This document shows positions 12,468-24,623 of a DNA stretch of 64,000 nucleotides, one piece after another (position 1 is the first letter of the stretch; each line of letters starts with the position of its first letter). The notes under the pieces were generated by a model that ran no database searches, was not told where the DNA came from, and worked only from the letters and a program-made list of their open reading frames with translations. The DNA comes from Abelmoschus esculentus (lineage: Eukaryota; Streptophyta; Magnoliopsida; Malvales; Malvaceae), in NCBI GenBank assembly GCA_035048815.1, contig JAUCBN010000034.1, forward strand, positions 9,030,737 through 9,094,736, read 5' to 3'. The position numbers and the translations under genes were made by a program.

Positions 12468-12620
12468 GGCATAACTTCAATCAGGAAAAAGAAGCCCATG
12501 CAAATTTGCGCATATGGAGATTTTCTGGCTCAAGCAAAGCCTCGTGAAAACAAGGAATATGACTCTCATCTTTGTATGGTTTTACATGTAAATACGAAAA
12601 AAAAAGGATATAAACCTTGA
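12468..12620 (+). other. Short coding-like fragment after a 3' splice-like site
   Basis: A 51-codon open frame directly follows ATTGCAG and reads GITSIRKKKPMQ, later AYGDFLAQAKPREN, with coding-like composition in an otherwise AT-rich area. I do not recognise the protein. It could be an exon fragment of a host gene cut off by the neighbouring LTR-like block, or chance. Confidence 0.25.
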
Positions 12621-12961
12621 TACATTTTTTATCATTTTTATCAATTTTTTCCCCTCATCTTTGTACATGATGGTCGTTAGATGGTATCCCATCATTTTTT
12701 ACCGTTGATTAAAATAAGAAACCTATTGAAAACAGGTTAACCGGTTACACCCTATTAAAAATGGATAAATTACACTAGTGACCACCAAATTAATTGAGGA
12801 TACCTATTTTGACCACACAACTAAAGAATTCGTCAATTAGGTCACCAAACTTTTAAATTAATATATTTTAAATTAATAAATAAATTAATCATTCAATCGG
12901 GTGATGACACGTGTCACCACCTGGTTGGTGAGAAAGAAAGGAAGAAATAAAATAGAGGATT

Positions 12962-13032
12962 TGAGCTTGAGGGGGTTTGAATCCAAGTTAAAAGCATGGA
13001 AAGCTTGCATGCTAACCACTAAGCCAAGCCTT
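12962..13032 (-). repeat. tRNA-like / SINE-like fragment
   Basis: On the minus strand TGGCTTAGTGG (13016-13026) resembles the pol III A box, and GGATTCAAACCCC (12971-12984 region) is a loose B box at tRNA-like spacing. It cannot fold into a full tRNA that I can draw and lacks CCA or a clear anticodon arm. A tRNA-derived SINE relic is the likeliest reading. Confidence 0.35.
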
Positions 13033-13129
13033 CATTCATACATTATATTTGTAACATAATGTACTTAAAGTAAAGCTTTTAAGAAAATAAAATAGAGTAA
13101 ATATAGTTTAAGAGGTTCGAAAATAATTT

Positions 13130-13585
13130 TAATAAAAAATAAAAAATACTTGATATTATATATTCGAATAAAAATATTCATATAATAAATATTTGAATAA
13201 AAATATTCGTATAATAAATATTCGAATAATAAATATAAGAATAAAAATATTCATATAATAAATATTAGAATAAAAATATTTTCTTATATTTTTTATTTGA
13301 ATATTTATTCCTAAATTAGATATTTAATATATGATTGTTTAATATACGAATGTTAAATAATAATTAAAATAATTGAATTTGATTTGAATATTTAAAACAT
13401 CAAATTTGATTCGAATCAAATTATTTTATATCAAATTTAACATTCGTATATTAAATATCTAATAAAATTGATTCAAATTTTAAATTAACAAATATTTAAA
13501 ACATTAAAACATTATATCATAATATATGGATATTTAATATTCGAATCAAAATATTCAAATATTTTAATATTTGAATCAATAATCT
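13130..13585. repeat. AT-rich tandem and inverted repeat tract
   Basis: 13160-13290 is a loose ~31-bp repeat built on AAATATTCGAATAAAAATATTC. A perfect 20-bp inverted repeat follows: TTTAATATACGAATGTTAAA at 13338-13357 and its reverse complement at 13436-13455. The tract ends where array 2 begins. No gene. Confidence 0.75.
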
Positions 13586-13588
13586 TAG

Positions 13589-14842
13589 TGTAAGGATTTG
13601 TGTACATACACAATTTACTACGAGAATACATAAATTGGTACAAGAAATGTAAGGATTTGTGTATGTACACAATTCCTTACAAAGTATACACAAATGTTTA
13701 CGAAAATTGTAAAAAAAAAAAGGTATGTACACGAATCCTTACACCTTCTCACCATGAGCTAAAGGAGGCCCATCCAAATGTAAGGATTTGTGTACAGACA
13801 TAATTTACTACGAGAATACATAAAATGACACCAAAATGGTAAGGATTTGTGTATACATAAATCCCAACAAAGTATACACAAATGATTACGAAAACCGTAA
13901 GGAAAAAAGTATGTACACAAATTGTTATACCTTCTCACCATGAGCTAAAGGAGGCTATCCAAGTGTAAGGATTTGTGTACATACACAATTTACTACGAGA
14001 ATACATAATATGTCACAAAAATGATAAGGATTTGTGTATGTACACAAATCCCTACAAAGTATACACAAATGGTTACGAAAATCGTAAGGAAAAGGGTATG
14101 TACACAAATCCTTACACCTTATCACCATGAGCTAAAGGAGGGCATCAAAGTGTAAGGATTTATGTACATACACAATTTACTACGAGATTACATAATATGA
14201 CACAAAATGGTAAATAATTATGTATGTACACAAATCCCTACAAAGTATACACAAATGGTTACGGAAACCGTAAGGAAAAAGGTATGTACACAAATCCTTA
14301 CACATTCTCACCATGAGCTAAAGGAAAAAGAATTTGTGTAAGAATTTGTGTACATACCTTTTTCCTTATGGTTTTCGTAACCATTTGTGTATACTTTGTA
14401 GGGATTTGTGTACATACACAAATCCTTACTATTTTGGTGTCATATTATGTATTCTCGTAGAAAATTGTGTATGTACACAAATCCTTACACTTGGATGACC
14501 TCCTTTAGCTCATGGTGAGAAGTTGTAAGGATTTGTGTACATACCTTTTTCCTTACAATTTCTGTAAGCATTTGTATATACCTTGCTGGGATTTGTGTAT
14601 ATACACAAATTCTTACAATTTTTATATCAATTTATGTATTCTCGTAGTAAATTGTGTATGTACACAAATCCTTACGTTATAACATTTTATGTATATACTG
14701 TTTTTCTTACAATATTTGTAAGGATTTATGTATGTACACAAATCCTTACGTTTGTAACAATTTTTTTATATACCTTTTTTCTTAATGTTTTTGTAAGAAA
14801 TTGTGTACATATTTCGTAACCAATTATGTACATAAATGATCA
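13589..14842. mobile_element. Foldback-type element made of the 187-bp repeat family (array 2)
   Basis: From 13589 to about 14325 the units run in the same direction as array 1. From about 14330 to 14842 they run in the opposite direction, so the two halves are long inverted repeats built of tandem subrepeats. This is the layout of foldback transposable elements. The right flank matches, in reverse, the left flank of array 1. No transposase frame is present. It could alternatively be a satellite array with an internal inversion. Confidence 0.6.
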
Positions 14843-14887
14843 GGTAAATCGATCAGCCTCTTTTTAGTTTACTTTTAATAGTCGTTT

Positions 14888-16385
14888 TGTAACACCCCAA
14901 AATTTTGCCCAATTTAAAATTTCATTTTTAAAAATCCCTGAAAACCCTAAAATTTGAGAAATTTTGTTTTAAATCTTAAAATTTTAATTATGGACTAAAT
15001 TGTTGTAATCTAAAAGTTTTGTGTCTGTTTTGAAAACCCTAATAAGTTTAGGGACCAATATTGCAATTTGACCATTTTTTCATTATGTTTTAATTTTCTT
15101 TTCAGTAGAAAAGGTTTTGAAACCCCCTTGTTCTGTGCACCGTTCTTCCTCACTTCTCTCTCGCATAACCAACCCTTATCTTGTTGTTTTTGTTTTTATT
15201 TAAGAAATCAAATGAGTTTCTCTTTTTGGTTCTTCTTGCCATTACTCGTACATGGAAATCGAAGGTAGAACTTCGGTTTCTTTTCTTTTGCTCGTTTGTT
15301 GCAAGAGATCGAAAGAGTGGTTTTGTGGGTGTTAACGTTTCTGAAGTCTCTGGTGTACTTCCTGTTGTTCGAACCAATCGGACACATTCTTCGAGACCGT
15401 CACGTCCCGTTTCAGCTTTACCGGAATGCGAGACGCATCCACCTCGGAATTAGAGCTCCAGTTGCTTAAGGTGTGTCTCTTCCTGTGCTATATGTTTCTG
15501 TGTTTATTCTATATTGTGATATTTTCTGTGTGTATCTGTGAAACATTTTTGTACATTGGTTGATTTGATCTGTGAAACTGTTTATCTGTTCATAAATGGT
15601 ATCATCATGCTTGGCATGTGCATTCTGTTTTAAAATCAAGCATCTGATTTTCTGAAAATTGTTACTCGAAAGAGTTCTGATTTATGATTTTACAAATCAT
15701 ATCATGATTTTGACATCGTAAATATTTTCGGATTAAAATCAGTAATGGGAGGGAAACCTCCACTCTAGCGAGGATAATCCTCCACTCAATATGTTTTCTG
15801 ATATCGGGCCCTCTGATTTTTTGTCATGCATCAGTCATCATAGCATCATGATTCCGATTTTATTGAATTTAGAAATATTTTCAGAAAGTTTTAGAATCTT
15901 TTCAGAAATATAAATATGTTTTTGTTTGTGACTGTTTACACTTTAGAGACACACTAAGCTCTTTAGCTTACACCCCTTTAGTCTGTTTTCAGATTCTCAG
16001 ACCTGTATAGGAGAACTGGTACTTGGAGCATCTCGCACATTACTCAGATAATCATTATTCAGTATGAGCTTCTTTTAATTAATTCAGTTTAATATTTTTA
16101 ATTTGTTAAGGAATACGTTATGTTTTTAGACTATGAGATATTTTGACTTGGATTTATTGGATGCATGTTTCTATGAAACTAATTTCGAATGCTTTAAATG
16201 TTATTGAGACATTGTTTTAAGCAATTGAATTTGTGTAACTAAAATCCCCAATTCGTTTTCCCAATTTGACAAAGTAACCCTAATTTCAAAATTATTTAAC
16301 CTAAATTACTTACTTGAGGGGAAAGTTTTTGTAACTTGACTCATAAGATTCAATCTAAGAAATTAGGTTGAATTTGGGGGTTACA
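14888..16385 (+). repeat. Solo LTR, ~1.5 kb
   Basis: It begins TGTAACACCCC and ends GGGGGTTACA, with flanking 5-mers CGTTT (14883-14887) and CATTT (16386-16390) that differ only by a G-to-A change, consistent with a target duplication decayed at a methylated CpG. It has no internal region, PBS or coding. Overlapping frames at 15068-15453 on both strands are non-conserved. It lies immediately beside the foldback element. Confidence 0.7.
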
Positions 16386-16980
16386 CATTTACTAGAACCA
16401 CCCAAGTTTAGGGGTTAAGGAATTCAGAGTATAATATATTTTTAGGGTTTAAGATTTTATGATTTAAGATTTAAAATTGGATTAAAGCTTAAATTTTAAA
16501 ATTTTTAATATTGGGTCAAAACGAAAAAGGAGCAAGGAATTTTTTATGTATTTATCCGAGCAACACTAAAAAAATATTTCTTAAACCTACACTAAATTAT
16601 ATTCAATTTTAAAATAAACATTAGGTTTGACTGTATTTTTTTTAAAGGATATTGACACCTTTTTTAAAGAATATTTACATCCGTTATTAAAAATTTTAAA
16701 TTTTGACATTATAATTTAAGGTTGTGTTTGATTTATAGAAAAATTATTATTAGGGATAATATTTTTTTTAAACTTATATTTTTATGTTTAGTTTAAAAAT
16801 ATTTCTATTGAGATGTATTATTTTTTTTCAATAATCACTCTTTTTCCCTCAAACGGTGGGGATGCTATTCACTTACACTATTAGGTATTATTTAATTTTC
16901 TCTCCCTTAGACAATTTTAATTTTGCGATAATGAATTATGTTTATATTTATCTTTTATTTTATTTTTAATTAAGTGACTA
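16386..16980. other. No gene seen
   Basis: AT-rich intergenic DNA between the solo LTR and the inverted-repeat element. Around 16722 a 'GTTGTGTTTGATTTATAG' word resembles the edge of a MITE, loosely mirrored near 18350, but the inverted match is weak. Confidence 0.4.
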
Positions 16981-17620
16981 AGGGTCATTTTAGCATTGTT
17001 TTTTTTAAAAGTGCGATGAAAAAGCATTTTTAAAAAGTTTTTTTTTTACAGAAATACTTTTGGATTTTTAGATTTGAGATTTAAGTGTTTAGTATTACTG
17101 TCAAAAAGTGTTTTTAATAAGATAAATAATCATTTTTGACATAGTATTGTAAGTCATATATATATATATATATATAAATGATACCTAATTTTTTAATGTT
17201 ATAATATGTAAAATATATAAACTTAAATTATCATAAAAATATAAAAATATTTTTATTAATAAATATATATTTTTAATTATTTTTTGTATTCTATTAAAAT
17301 ATAATAAATTTAAAATATTTTAATTAATATATATAATTTTAAAAGTAAAAATATTTCATTAATTATTTCTTTGTAAAAATTATAAATTTATATATTATAA
17401 ATAAAACAATAGTAAATGAAGGTTAAATTTGTAATTTGACTCTCAAAATCACTTTCTCAATTGTAAAAGTTAAAAATTTTAGCTTTTGCGTTTGAGTTGA
17501 AAAACACTTTTCAAACATAGTTTTTTTTCATCCTAAAAGCTACTCGTTTAACATCGTTTTTGATCTCAAACCAGCTTTTGGAGCTAAAAGATGATTTAAA
17601 AAGCAATGCTAAACATACCC
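16981..17620. mobile_element. hAT-like MITE with ~30-bp terminal inverted repeats
   Basis: The left end AGGGTCATTTTAGCATTG mirrors the right end, whose reverse complement is GGGTATGTTTAGCATTGC followed by TTTTTAAA. Flanking TGACTA and TAACTA look like a decayed target duplication. The inside is AT-rich, with a (TA)n run at 17156-17176 and no transposase. Confidence 0.6.
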
Positions 17621-19240
17621 TAACTATTTATGGTATAAATTTATTTAATATTATTTTAATATATAAATGATGCTACATATATTTAAATAAAGTTGTAATA
17701 TTTAATAATATATTTTTATTAATATTGTATTTATGATAATTTTAAGGTTATAAAATAAAATTATATGTTGTTTGATTAAATGTGTTAAGAGATGATGTTA
17801 TTAATTTTATTATTTGATTTATAAGATATTTTTTATGTTAAAAAGTTTAAGAAGTTAATTTATTTTCATATTTTTATTACTTTTATATTTTTTATTTATT
17901 TTTATTTATTCAATAAATGATCTACCATAATAAAAAATTAAAAATATAAACTTATTAAACGTTTAATATTTTATTGTTCACGAAAAATTATTAAAAGTAA
18001 ATAAAGGTACATAAATATATTTTTCTAAAAATAATTTAATACAGTAATTATATTATAATATATTTCTTTTTAAATTTTAGACGATGTAATGAAAATAGTT
18101 TTATAAATTTTTATGTAAATATTTTTAAATTAATAATTAAAATTTGACTCGTTAAATATATATATCATAAGGATAAATTGATAAAGATTGATTTCAATTA
18201 ATATTATATTTTTTCAACCAAACACTACAATCTTATATTCCTATTCAATAAATCAAACAAAGTAATGTAATATTCTCAGTAATATGTCAAGTAATATTAT
18301 ATTCTGATAATCTTATTTCTAAAAATAATCTTATATTCGGTGAACCAAACGCCTAAAAACTTTAATTTCATCTTCACTCTACATAACAGTCATTTAGTCG
18401 ATTTTGAAAATGCTCCAAGCATGCTTCATAAATAGTGTCTTTTAAAGGTTTGAAAATAAATAAATATTTAAATAAAATGGCACGTTTTATTTAAAAGCAA
18501 TGTTGTTGCTCGAATATTTCAATGAAGTGATTGTTTCAATTAATGTAACACTTCGAGGTCTACTCACTAACATTCACTAGTAGATTTGAAACATTTAATT
18601 TAATTATTGAATTTTACATTTAAAAAAGTAAAAATATTTAAGAGTTAAAAATTAAAACAATTTAAGGATTGTTTAACATTTAAAAGATAATTAATAATTT
18701 TTAGAGTAAACTAAACTGATAATTATTGAATTTTTAGGGCATGTTCACCTTGTTCATTGAAATTAAAAATATTTTATCATAGTCAACAAACTTTTAATCT
18801 ATATCATTAAAATATATTGCCATGACACATTAAAGTCTTTCTAAAAATCTTAAAATTTAAAATTTAAAATTATTACAATGTATAAAATTCTTATTAATAG
18901 AGACATCATCGATAATCTCGATTGTCAAAATGATTCGTTTTACTAAAATGTAAATATAATTTGGTTTGATGTTGATCTAAAAATTAACAATAATAAATTA
19001 AAATATTAATTTTTAATTTAAATTAATATTTTTAATTTTAACTCGATGTAACCTATGTTGAATTTCTATCAAAAACAAATCTTCTTGATTATTGGGATTG
19101 ATCAACGATGGTTCCATTATTTGAAATTATAGTATTAACAATAGCTGCAATTTTAAAAGTTTTGAATTCTTTTTGGAAGAATACTTTAATATGTCGCATT
19201 AACATTTTTAAATGGGATTAAAATCACTACATGACTATGA
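17621..19240. other. AT-rich stretch, no gene seen
   Basis: Very AT-rich with no open frame of note. 'AACCAAACACTACAATC' and 'GGTGAACCAAACGCC' near 18220-18355 resemble MITE edges, but I could not define a partner. Confidence 0.4.
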
Positions 19241-19244
19241 ATTA

Positions 19245-19345
19245 TGGTTTATCTAAATGGTAAGTAGCTTGGTTCTGCTTAAGTAAGTATTAGGTTTGAG
19301 ACGTTGTATACACAGAAAATCTTTACTGGGAGACTCACCCACCAA
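19245..19345 (+). repeat. SINE-like tRNA-related fragment
   Basis: TAAATGGTAAGTAGCTTGG followed about 35 bp later by GGTTTGAGACGTTG resembles pol III A and B boxes in plant tRNA-derived repeats. There is no clear 3' tail or target duplication. Confidence 0.3.
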
Positions 19346-19906
19346 AACTAGGTGCATGATGCAGGTTGATCCGGATTAATTAGGACAAGACTTTAAAAAC
19401 TGAAAAAAAAGCACTATATCATTGACCTTAATGAATTTAAATAAACAACTTAGAGACTAATAATTTTTTTTTTTAATTTTAGTGATCAAAATTAAAATAC
19501 TAAAATTTTAATGGTGTGTCGCTTGATCCACCATGCATCATGGTTCATCCGTCCTTGTATATTGAGCTATGGGATACATAAATATCATGTGTTTGTACTT
19601 TTTATATTCTCTATGTTTGTAGTCGATTATTTGTTTACTTCATCTATAAAAATAAAGAATATATGTAACTGTATTAAATCTCGTTTCTTACAAAATTTTT
19701 AGTATTGCTCTCTCTTTAATTATTTTCGGCATAAAAATTTATAACAATAAATCATATTAAATACCTTAATTTTTAATAATAAATCAGTATTTGGAAAGTG
19801 TTGGTGTATACAATCCTAAAATTTAATTTTTAGATTTTTAATAAAAATGTTTTTAAGTAAAATTACTTTTGTACCCACTATTGTTTAACTGACTTATTGT
19901 TAAATT

Positions 19907-20366
19907 TAGGGATGAACAAAACTCAACTTGACTCGAAAAAATCGAATTTCTCGACTCGAATCGAGGTGAAAAAATTTGATTCGTTTTAACTCGACTCAAA
20001 ATTTTATAAACTCGAATCGAATCGAAAAAATTTCAAATTAAGTTCAAGTTGTAAAATAGAAATCAAATAAATCGAATAACTCGGAATTTTTAGTAATTAT
20101 AGAGGTTAATTGCATATTTAACTCATATAATTTATTTTCAGTCACTTCTTCTTCTTTTATATTTTAATTTTTTTTTATAATCTAGTCACATTCTAGATTA
20201 TTTTAAAATTGAAAAATCGATTCGAACTTGACTCAAACTCGCTAAAATTGACTTGAACCAAAAAAATTTCAAAAAAAAATCAAATTATAAAATATGATGA
20301 CTCAACTCGAATAACTCAAAATTTTTTGACTCAACTCGACTCGACTCACTCAAACGCTCACCCCTA
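19907..20366. mobile_element. hAT MITE with perfect 8-bp target duplication
   Basis: The 460-bp element starts TAGGGATGAACA and ends CGCTCACCCCTA, giving inverted ends TAGGG(A/G)TGA. GTTAAATT flanks both sides (19899-19906 and 20367-20374), the 8-bp duplication expected for hAT. The interior is dense in 'ACTCGACTCGA' words and has no coding. Confidence 0.9.
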
Positions 20367-20604
20367 GTTAAATTAATGTCCGTAAATACATAATTATGTA
20401 TTGGTTATTAGACATAAATTAGAATAGACCGAAAGATTATAAATATAATGATTATCTTTTCTTTTAACAAATATTAATTTTAATCCTAACCTTACTTAAA
20501 GATGAAAGGAAAGAAACTTTAGGAGAAACAAAAGGTTTTCTTAGTGGTCTAAAACTCATAATTAAGAAAATATGATAGAATAAAGATGATTAGTTTGATT
20601 AACT

Positions 20605-23341
20605 TGTAACGATCTGATTTTTCTAAGTCAATGTTGGGTTTTGACCCGAATCTTGGACCATCGTATCGGTAATCAGTGTTGGGCCTCAGGTTTTTTTGTG
20701 GGCTTTTAATATTGTTTGGATTGAGCTTCGACTTGTATTTGATGGAAGAAGAGGTCTTAAAGGGCAATAGGATAAATTACCCCATCAAGAAGTCATAAGC
20801 TGGGAATGGTTTTATTTTCTTTGCATTTTGGATAATGGGTGACGTGATCCTTGTAATGTTTACCCTTTTCATCTTCTTCATCAAGCATTCACCAAAGCAT
20901 TAAAGGAAAAGATGGAAACTTGTTGTTTTGAAGTGAGAATCTCATTTTTTTCATTAAGGAGAGTTTAATTAGTATTCAAGGATCTATCTTTCAAGGTGAA
21001 TATCTTTAGAGTTGATGGGAGTGTACTTTAAAGCTTGGTCGTAGCTATAATCCAAAGGTCTACTTGCTCAATGTCAGTACATTTTTGACTCTTACATTTC
21101 ATGAACCTTATAAAATGGTTGCCTTGCTTGATTGTATGGTTATAGAATGCTTTTTGGGTGTATGAATAATTTGGAGACTAAAATTTGTGAAATTTAGGTC
21201 AAGGGTTGAAATGATGTAAAATTGATAGAAAACCACTTATTATACTTTAAATAACTAGTAGGAATATTTTGGAGCTTAACCATATAGGTTAAGTGAGATT
21301 TTTAGGTGAAATCCGAACCGAACTTTTATTTTTGGGTGCGTGTAACGATACGGTTAGGGAGAATCTCGATACAGTAGGGTATATTTTAAGAGGCTATTGT
21401 GAGGGGCCTATTGGTACACAAAGGAACGTACCGATACCAATGGAGAGTTCTGAATTCGAGAAAAGTTTTCACGTACCAATACGGGTGAGCGTATCGATAT
21501 TAATATTCTATTAGATAAAAATAACTTCGAGTATTGGTACGCACCTAAGAGTGTGCCGATACGGGTGGAGGATCAGTACAGGGCTTTAGCGTATCATAAC
21601 TGGGTACCAATACTTGGGTTTGAAGTATCGTTATGGATAGACATTTTAAGTTATTCGAACCTAGTTAGTGTATCAGTACAACAAATGGATGTATCAATAT
21701 TGAGGGCCGTATCAATACCATAATGGGGCGTATCATTACACACAAAGCAATCTGCCTAAGAATTTTGAATTAGCATTCATAGGTTCTATAATTCAAGATA
21801 AGGGTTCCAATGGGCCTCGAAAGACATAAAATAAATTGTAAAACTGATAAATCGGTTTTAATATACCAATATATGAAAAATGGCTAATAACTTAATAGTT
21901 GATGTATGACTTATTTGTATTATGTTTCTTTAAGAATCCTTGGTAGATCAGGTAATAGCGTATGGTAGTTAGGGTCCTTGTTATGTGTTGATGGGACACT
22001 AACATATTTAAGGGGCTTTGGCTAATTGAATAAGATAATAAGAATCATATGAATGAGCTAATAGTTTTGAGATGTTAAACTTTAGTTATTGAAGTGTGCC
22101 TTAGGTATTAGTGGTGATATCATTAGATGTTTCTTATCCTTTGGCATGATGTATGCACTGCTCAGGGGAACATGTGTTGCTTATATGTTGTAGAAAAGGA
22201 ATACATATGTCCTAGAATCAGTGTTTGGGAACTTAATCAAAGGGATGTATACTTTAGGTTGTGTGAAAGAGTACGTTCAACGTATCCACAGACTATATGA
22301 TTTGGATGCGGTTAGAACCTATCCGTAACTATGATGATATGGATAAGGAACACAACTTGATGGTTGTGTGAGCATCCAGTAACTTGATAAATTGTGTGAG
22401 CATCAAGCTACTCGATGGGCTATGTGAACTCGAGTAACCTGATGTGCTATATGACCTCAGGACAAACTATTTGTGGTTATGATGATCCAAGTATATATCA
22501 GACGTATTTTTGGCCATGTTGATCAAAATATGCTCCAAACTGATGGCTATATGATCACGGGAAAACCCGATGACTGTGTGAGCACGGGTAAAATAAGGTT
22601 GCGTTGGTCAATAGGTATGGATGTTGCATGTTATGTATGCATTCTATATGGATTGATCAATGATGGATTTTATACTCTAAGATTATGTGATTGAGGTACG
22701 ATACTTATAACTCTTTGGGTTGTGTAAACTTGAGTAACTCGACAAGCTGTGTGAAATCGATTAGGTAAGCATGCTATGTCACTTGAAATTCCTATATAAT
22801 GTTGTTTTGAGATAAAATATTTGAGAATTCTAGCTAAGGTAAGTTAGAAGATACACCTTGATTTGGGAAACTCTTTTGTGCAATCTTGGTTGTACTTATT
22901 ATGCATGCTTGTTTTATGATATTCATGAATTATGATAGAGTAGAAATGTACCACTAAGCTTTGTTAGTTCAACATGCGGAATTGTGGTGTTTTTCGCGTA
23001 GGTTGACATGTAGCTTTGGAGGAGTACATGTGTAAGATTTCCAAGCATCGTGGCCGTAAAAGAGTACAATATTTGATAATCTAGTTTGGACTTTTGTATT
23101 CATTGGACCTTACCATAAATCGAGTTTGTATCTTGATTTTAGATTTTATTTTAGGTCTATTGATGTATTTTGAAATGAAATTCCTATTTTGTAAACCCTT
23201 TTATTTTACTTTTATCTACATGAATTTATTAAATATGAAATGCTTGAGACTTTGTGAAGTGTGTTTTGAAAGAAATTTTGATAGATCGATTTTGGAAGAC
23301 CCGAATGTGATATTTCAGATCGAGATCGGAGGAGTTAGACA
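20605..23341 (+). repeat. Putative long LTR (T5), ~2.7 kb
   Basis: It begins TGTAACGATCTGA and ends with a TTTCAGATCG word and GGAGTTAGACA, so the ends are near-inverted, as in the other TGTAAC LTRs here. I find no clean target duplication. It carries a long run of TACCGATA/TATCGATA/TATCAATA words (about 21340-21740), and a second diverged set of 'TGATGGCTGTGTGAGCAC'-like repeats (about 22350-22620). No coding. Boundaries are moderately supported. Confidence 0.45.
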
Positions 23342-24623
23342 ACTAATCAAATTTACTTTCTCATATATAAAATTATATAAGAAATTTTATTGAATGTAAT
23401 TTTTATAATATTTATGTCGAGTATACAAATATTTTGTTTGTGATTTTAAAATTTATTTTAAACTTTTAATGGTTATGTTCATAAACATAATTTTAATTTT
23501 AAAATATAGTTTATATATTCAAATTAAAATTTTAAAACAAATTATATTAGTTACATAAAAATATTTTAAATTTATAATTTATATATAAAAATTATCATAT
23601 TTTTATACTTATATTATAATTTAATTTATTTCACATATCAAAATATTAATAGATTTGAATATTAAAGATTTCGATATATACTGATTTTTTGGTATAAAAA
23701 AACATAAAGATTTCGATATATACTGATTTTTTGGTATATACCAAATTCCTTAAAAAAATGTAATGATTTTAGTACATACCAAATTTCTTACAAAAACTAT
23801 AAAAATTTTGATATATACCAAAAATTAATATAAAAATTCTTACAACTTTTATAATAATTTTGGATAAGCTTCATTTTAATCTTTTTAAAGAAAACTTCTT
23901 TGCAAAAAAATTATAAAAGTTGAAAGAAATATCTAGTCCAGATTGTACAATCTTAAATGGCAAGTGAAGTGTTATCCTTTTCAAAAATGTTGAGTGGTGG
24001 GTCTCTTAACTTTTAAATTATTGTTGATGAAAGAGATCCGGCAATCTTCCTTCTTGTACTATTTCTGCGACTCCTTTCCCCCACATTTGGTGGCAATGGC
24101 CACGCCAGATTTGGCTATGGGGGAAAACAAAAATCACTTCCTTTTACTCAATCTGTAAACTCACACTATTTTCCTTTAGGAAGTAGAGAGCAAAAGAAGA
24201 AAAGTGGGATTCATCATCGGTTTCACAGAGGATCATACCGATGTGGGGTTGCTGTTTCTCTCACATCTTTTATTGAAGGTTGATAACGCAAAGCTAAACA
24301 GACCACTTCACTAACAGTTCGTACGAGTTAAAAAAATAATTCTTGATTAGTCATTTAAACATTATTACAGTCGTCTTATTAATTATTTTTAACTTACAAG
24401 GTTTACCGGTCTTCTAATTAAAAAATTATATTAATCAGGGGGCAATATCAACCTTTTAAGGAAATCAGGGGCTAAAATATAATTTTTTCCAAATTAGGAG
24501 TTCATTAAGATTCGAGTTCATTTACCTATTCAAGTTTACCTTTGAAAGCTAGAGACTCTATTATTTTAACTCAAATTTTTCATATTTAGTAACGTATCCG
24601 AATTTAACGTACTACCGTATTGA
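23342..24623. other. No gene; short direct duplication inside
   Basis: AT-rich. AAAGATTTCGATATATACTG occurs twice, 40 bp apart (about 23666 and 23706). Following 'GTACATACCAAATTTCTTAC' words are loosely similar in style to the hairpin arrays. A less AT-rich patch at 24020-24260 has no recognisable frame. Confidence 0.5.

Noticed and set aside
15068..15453. Overlapping open frames on both strands
   Set aside because: They lie in the U5-like part of a solo LTR and have no family motif.
20605..23341. Reading T5 as a DNA transposon because the outer flanks look inverted (TTTGATTA on both sides)
   Set aside because: The match is short and gapped, and the TGTAAC end and palindrome content fit the LTR relatives better.
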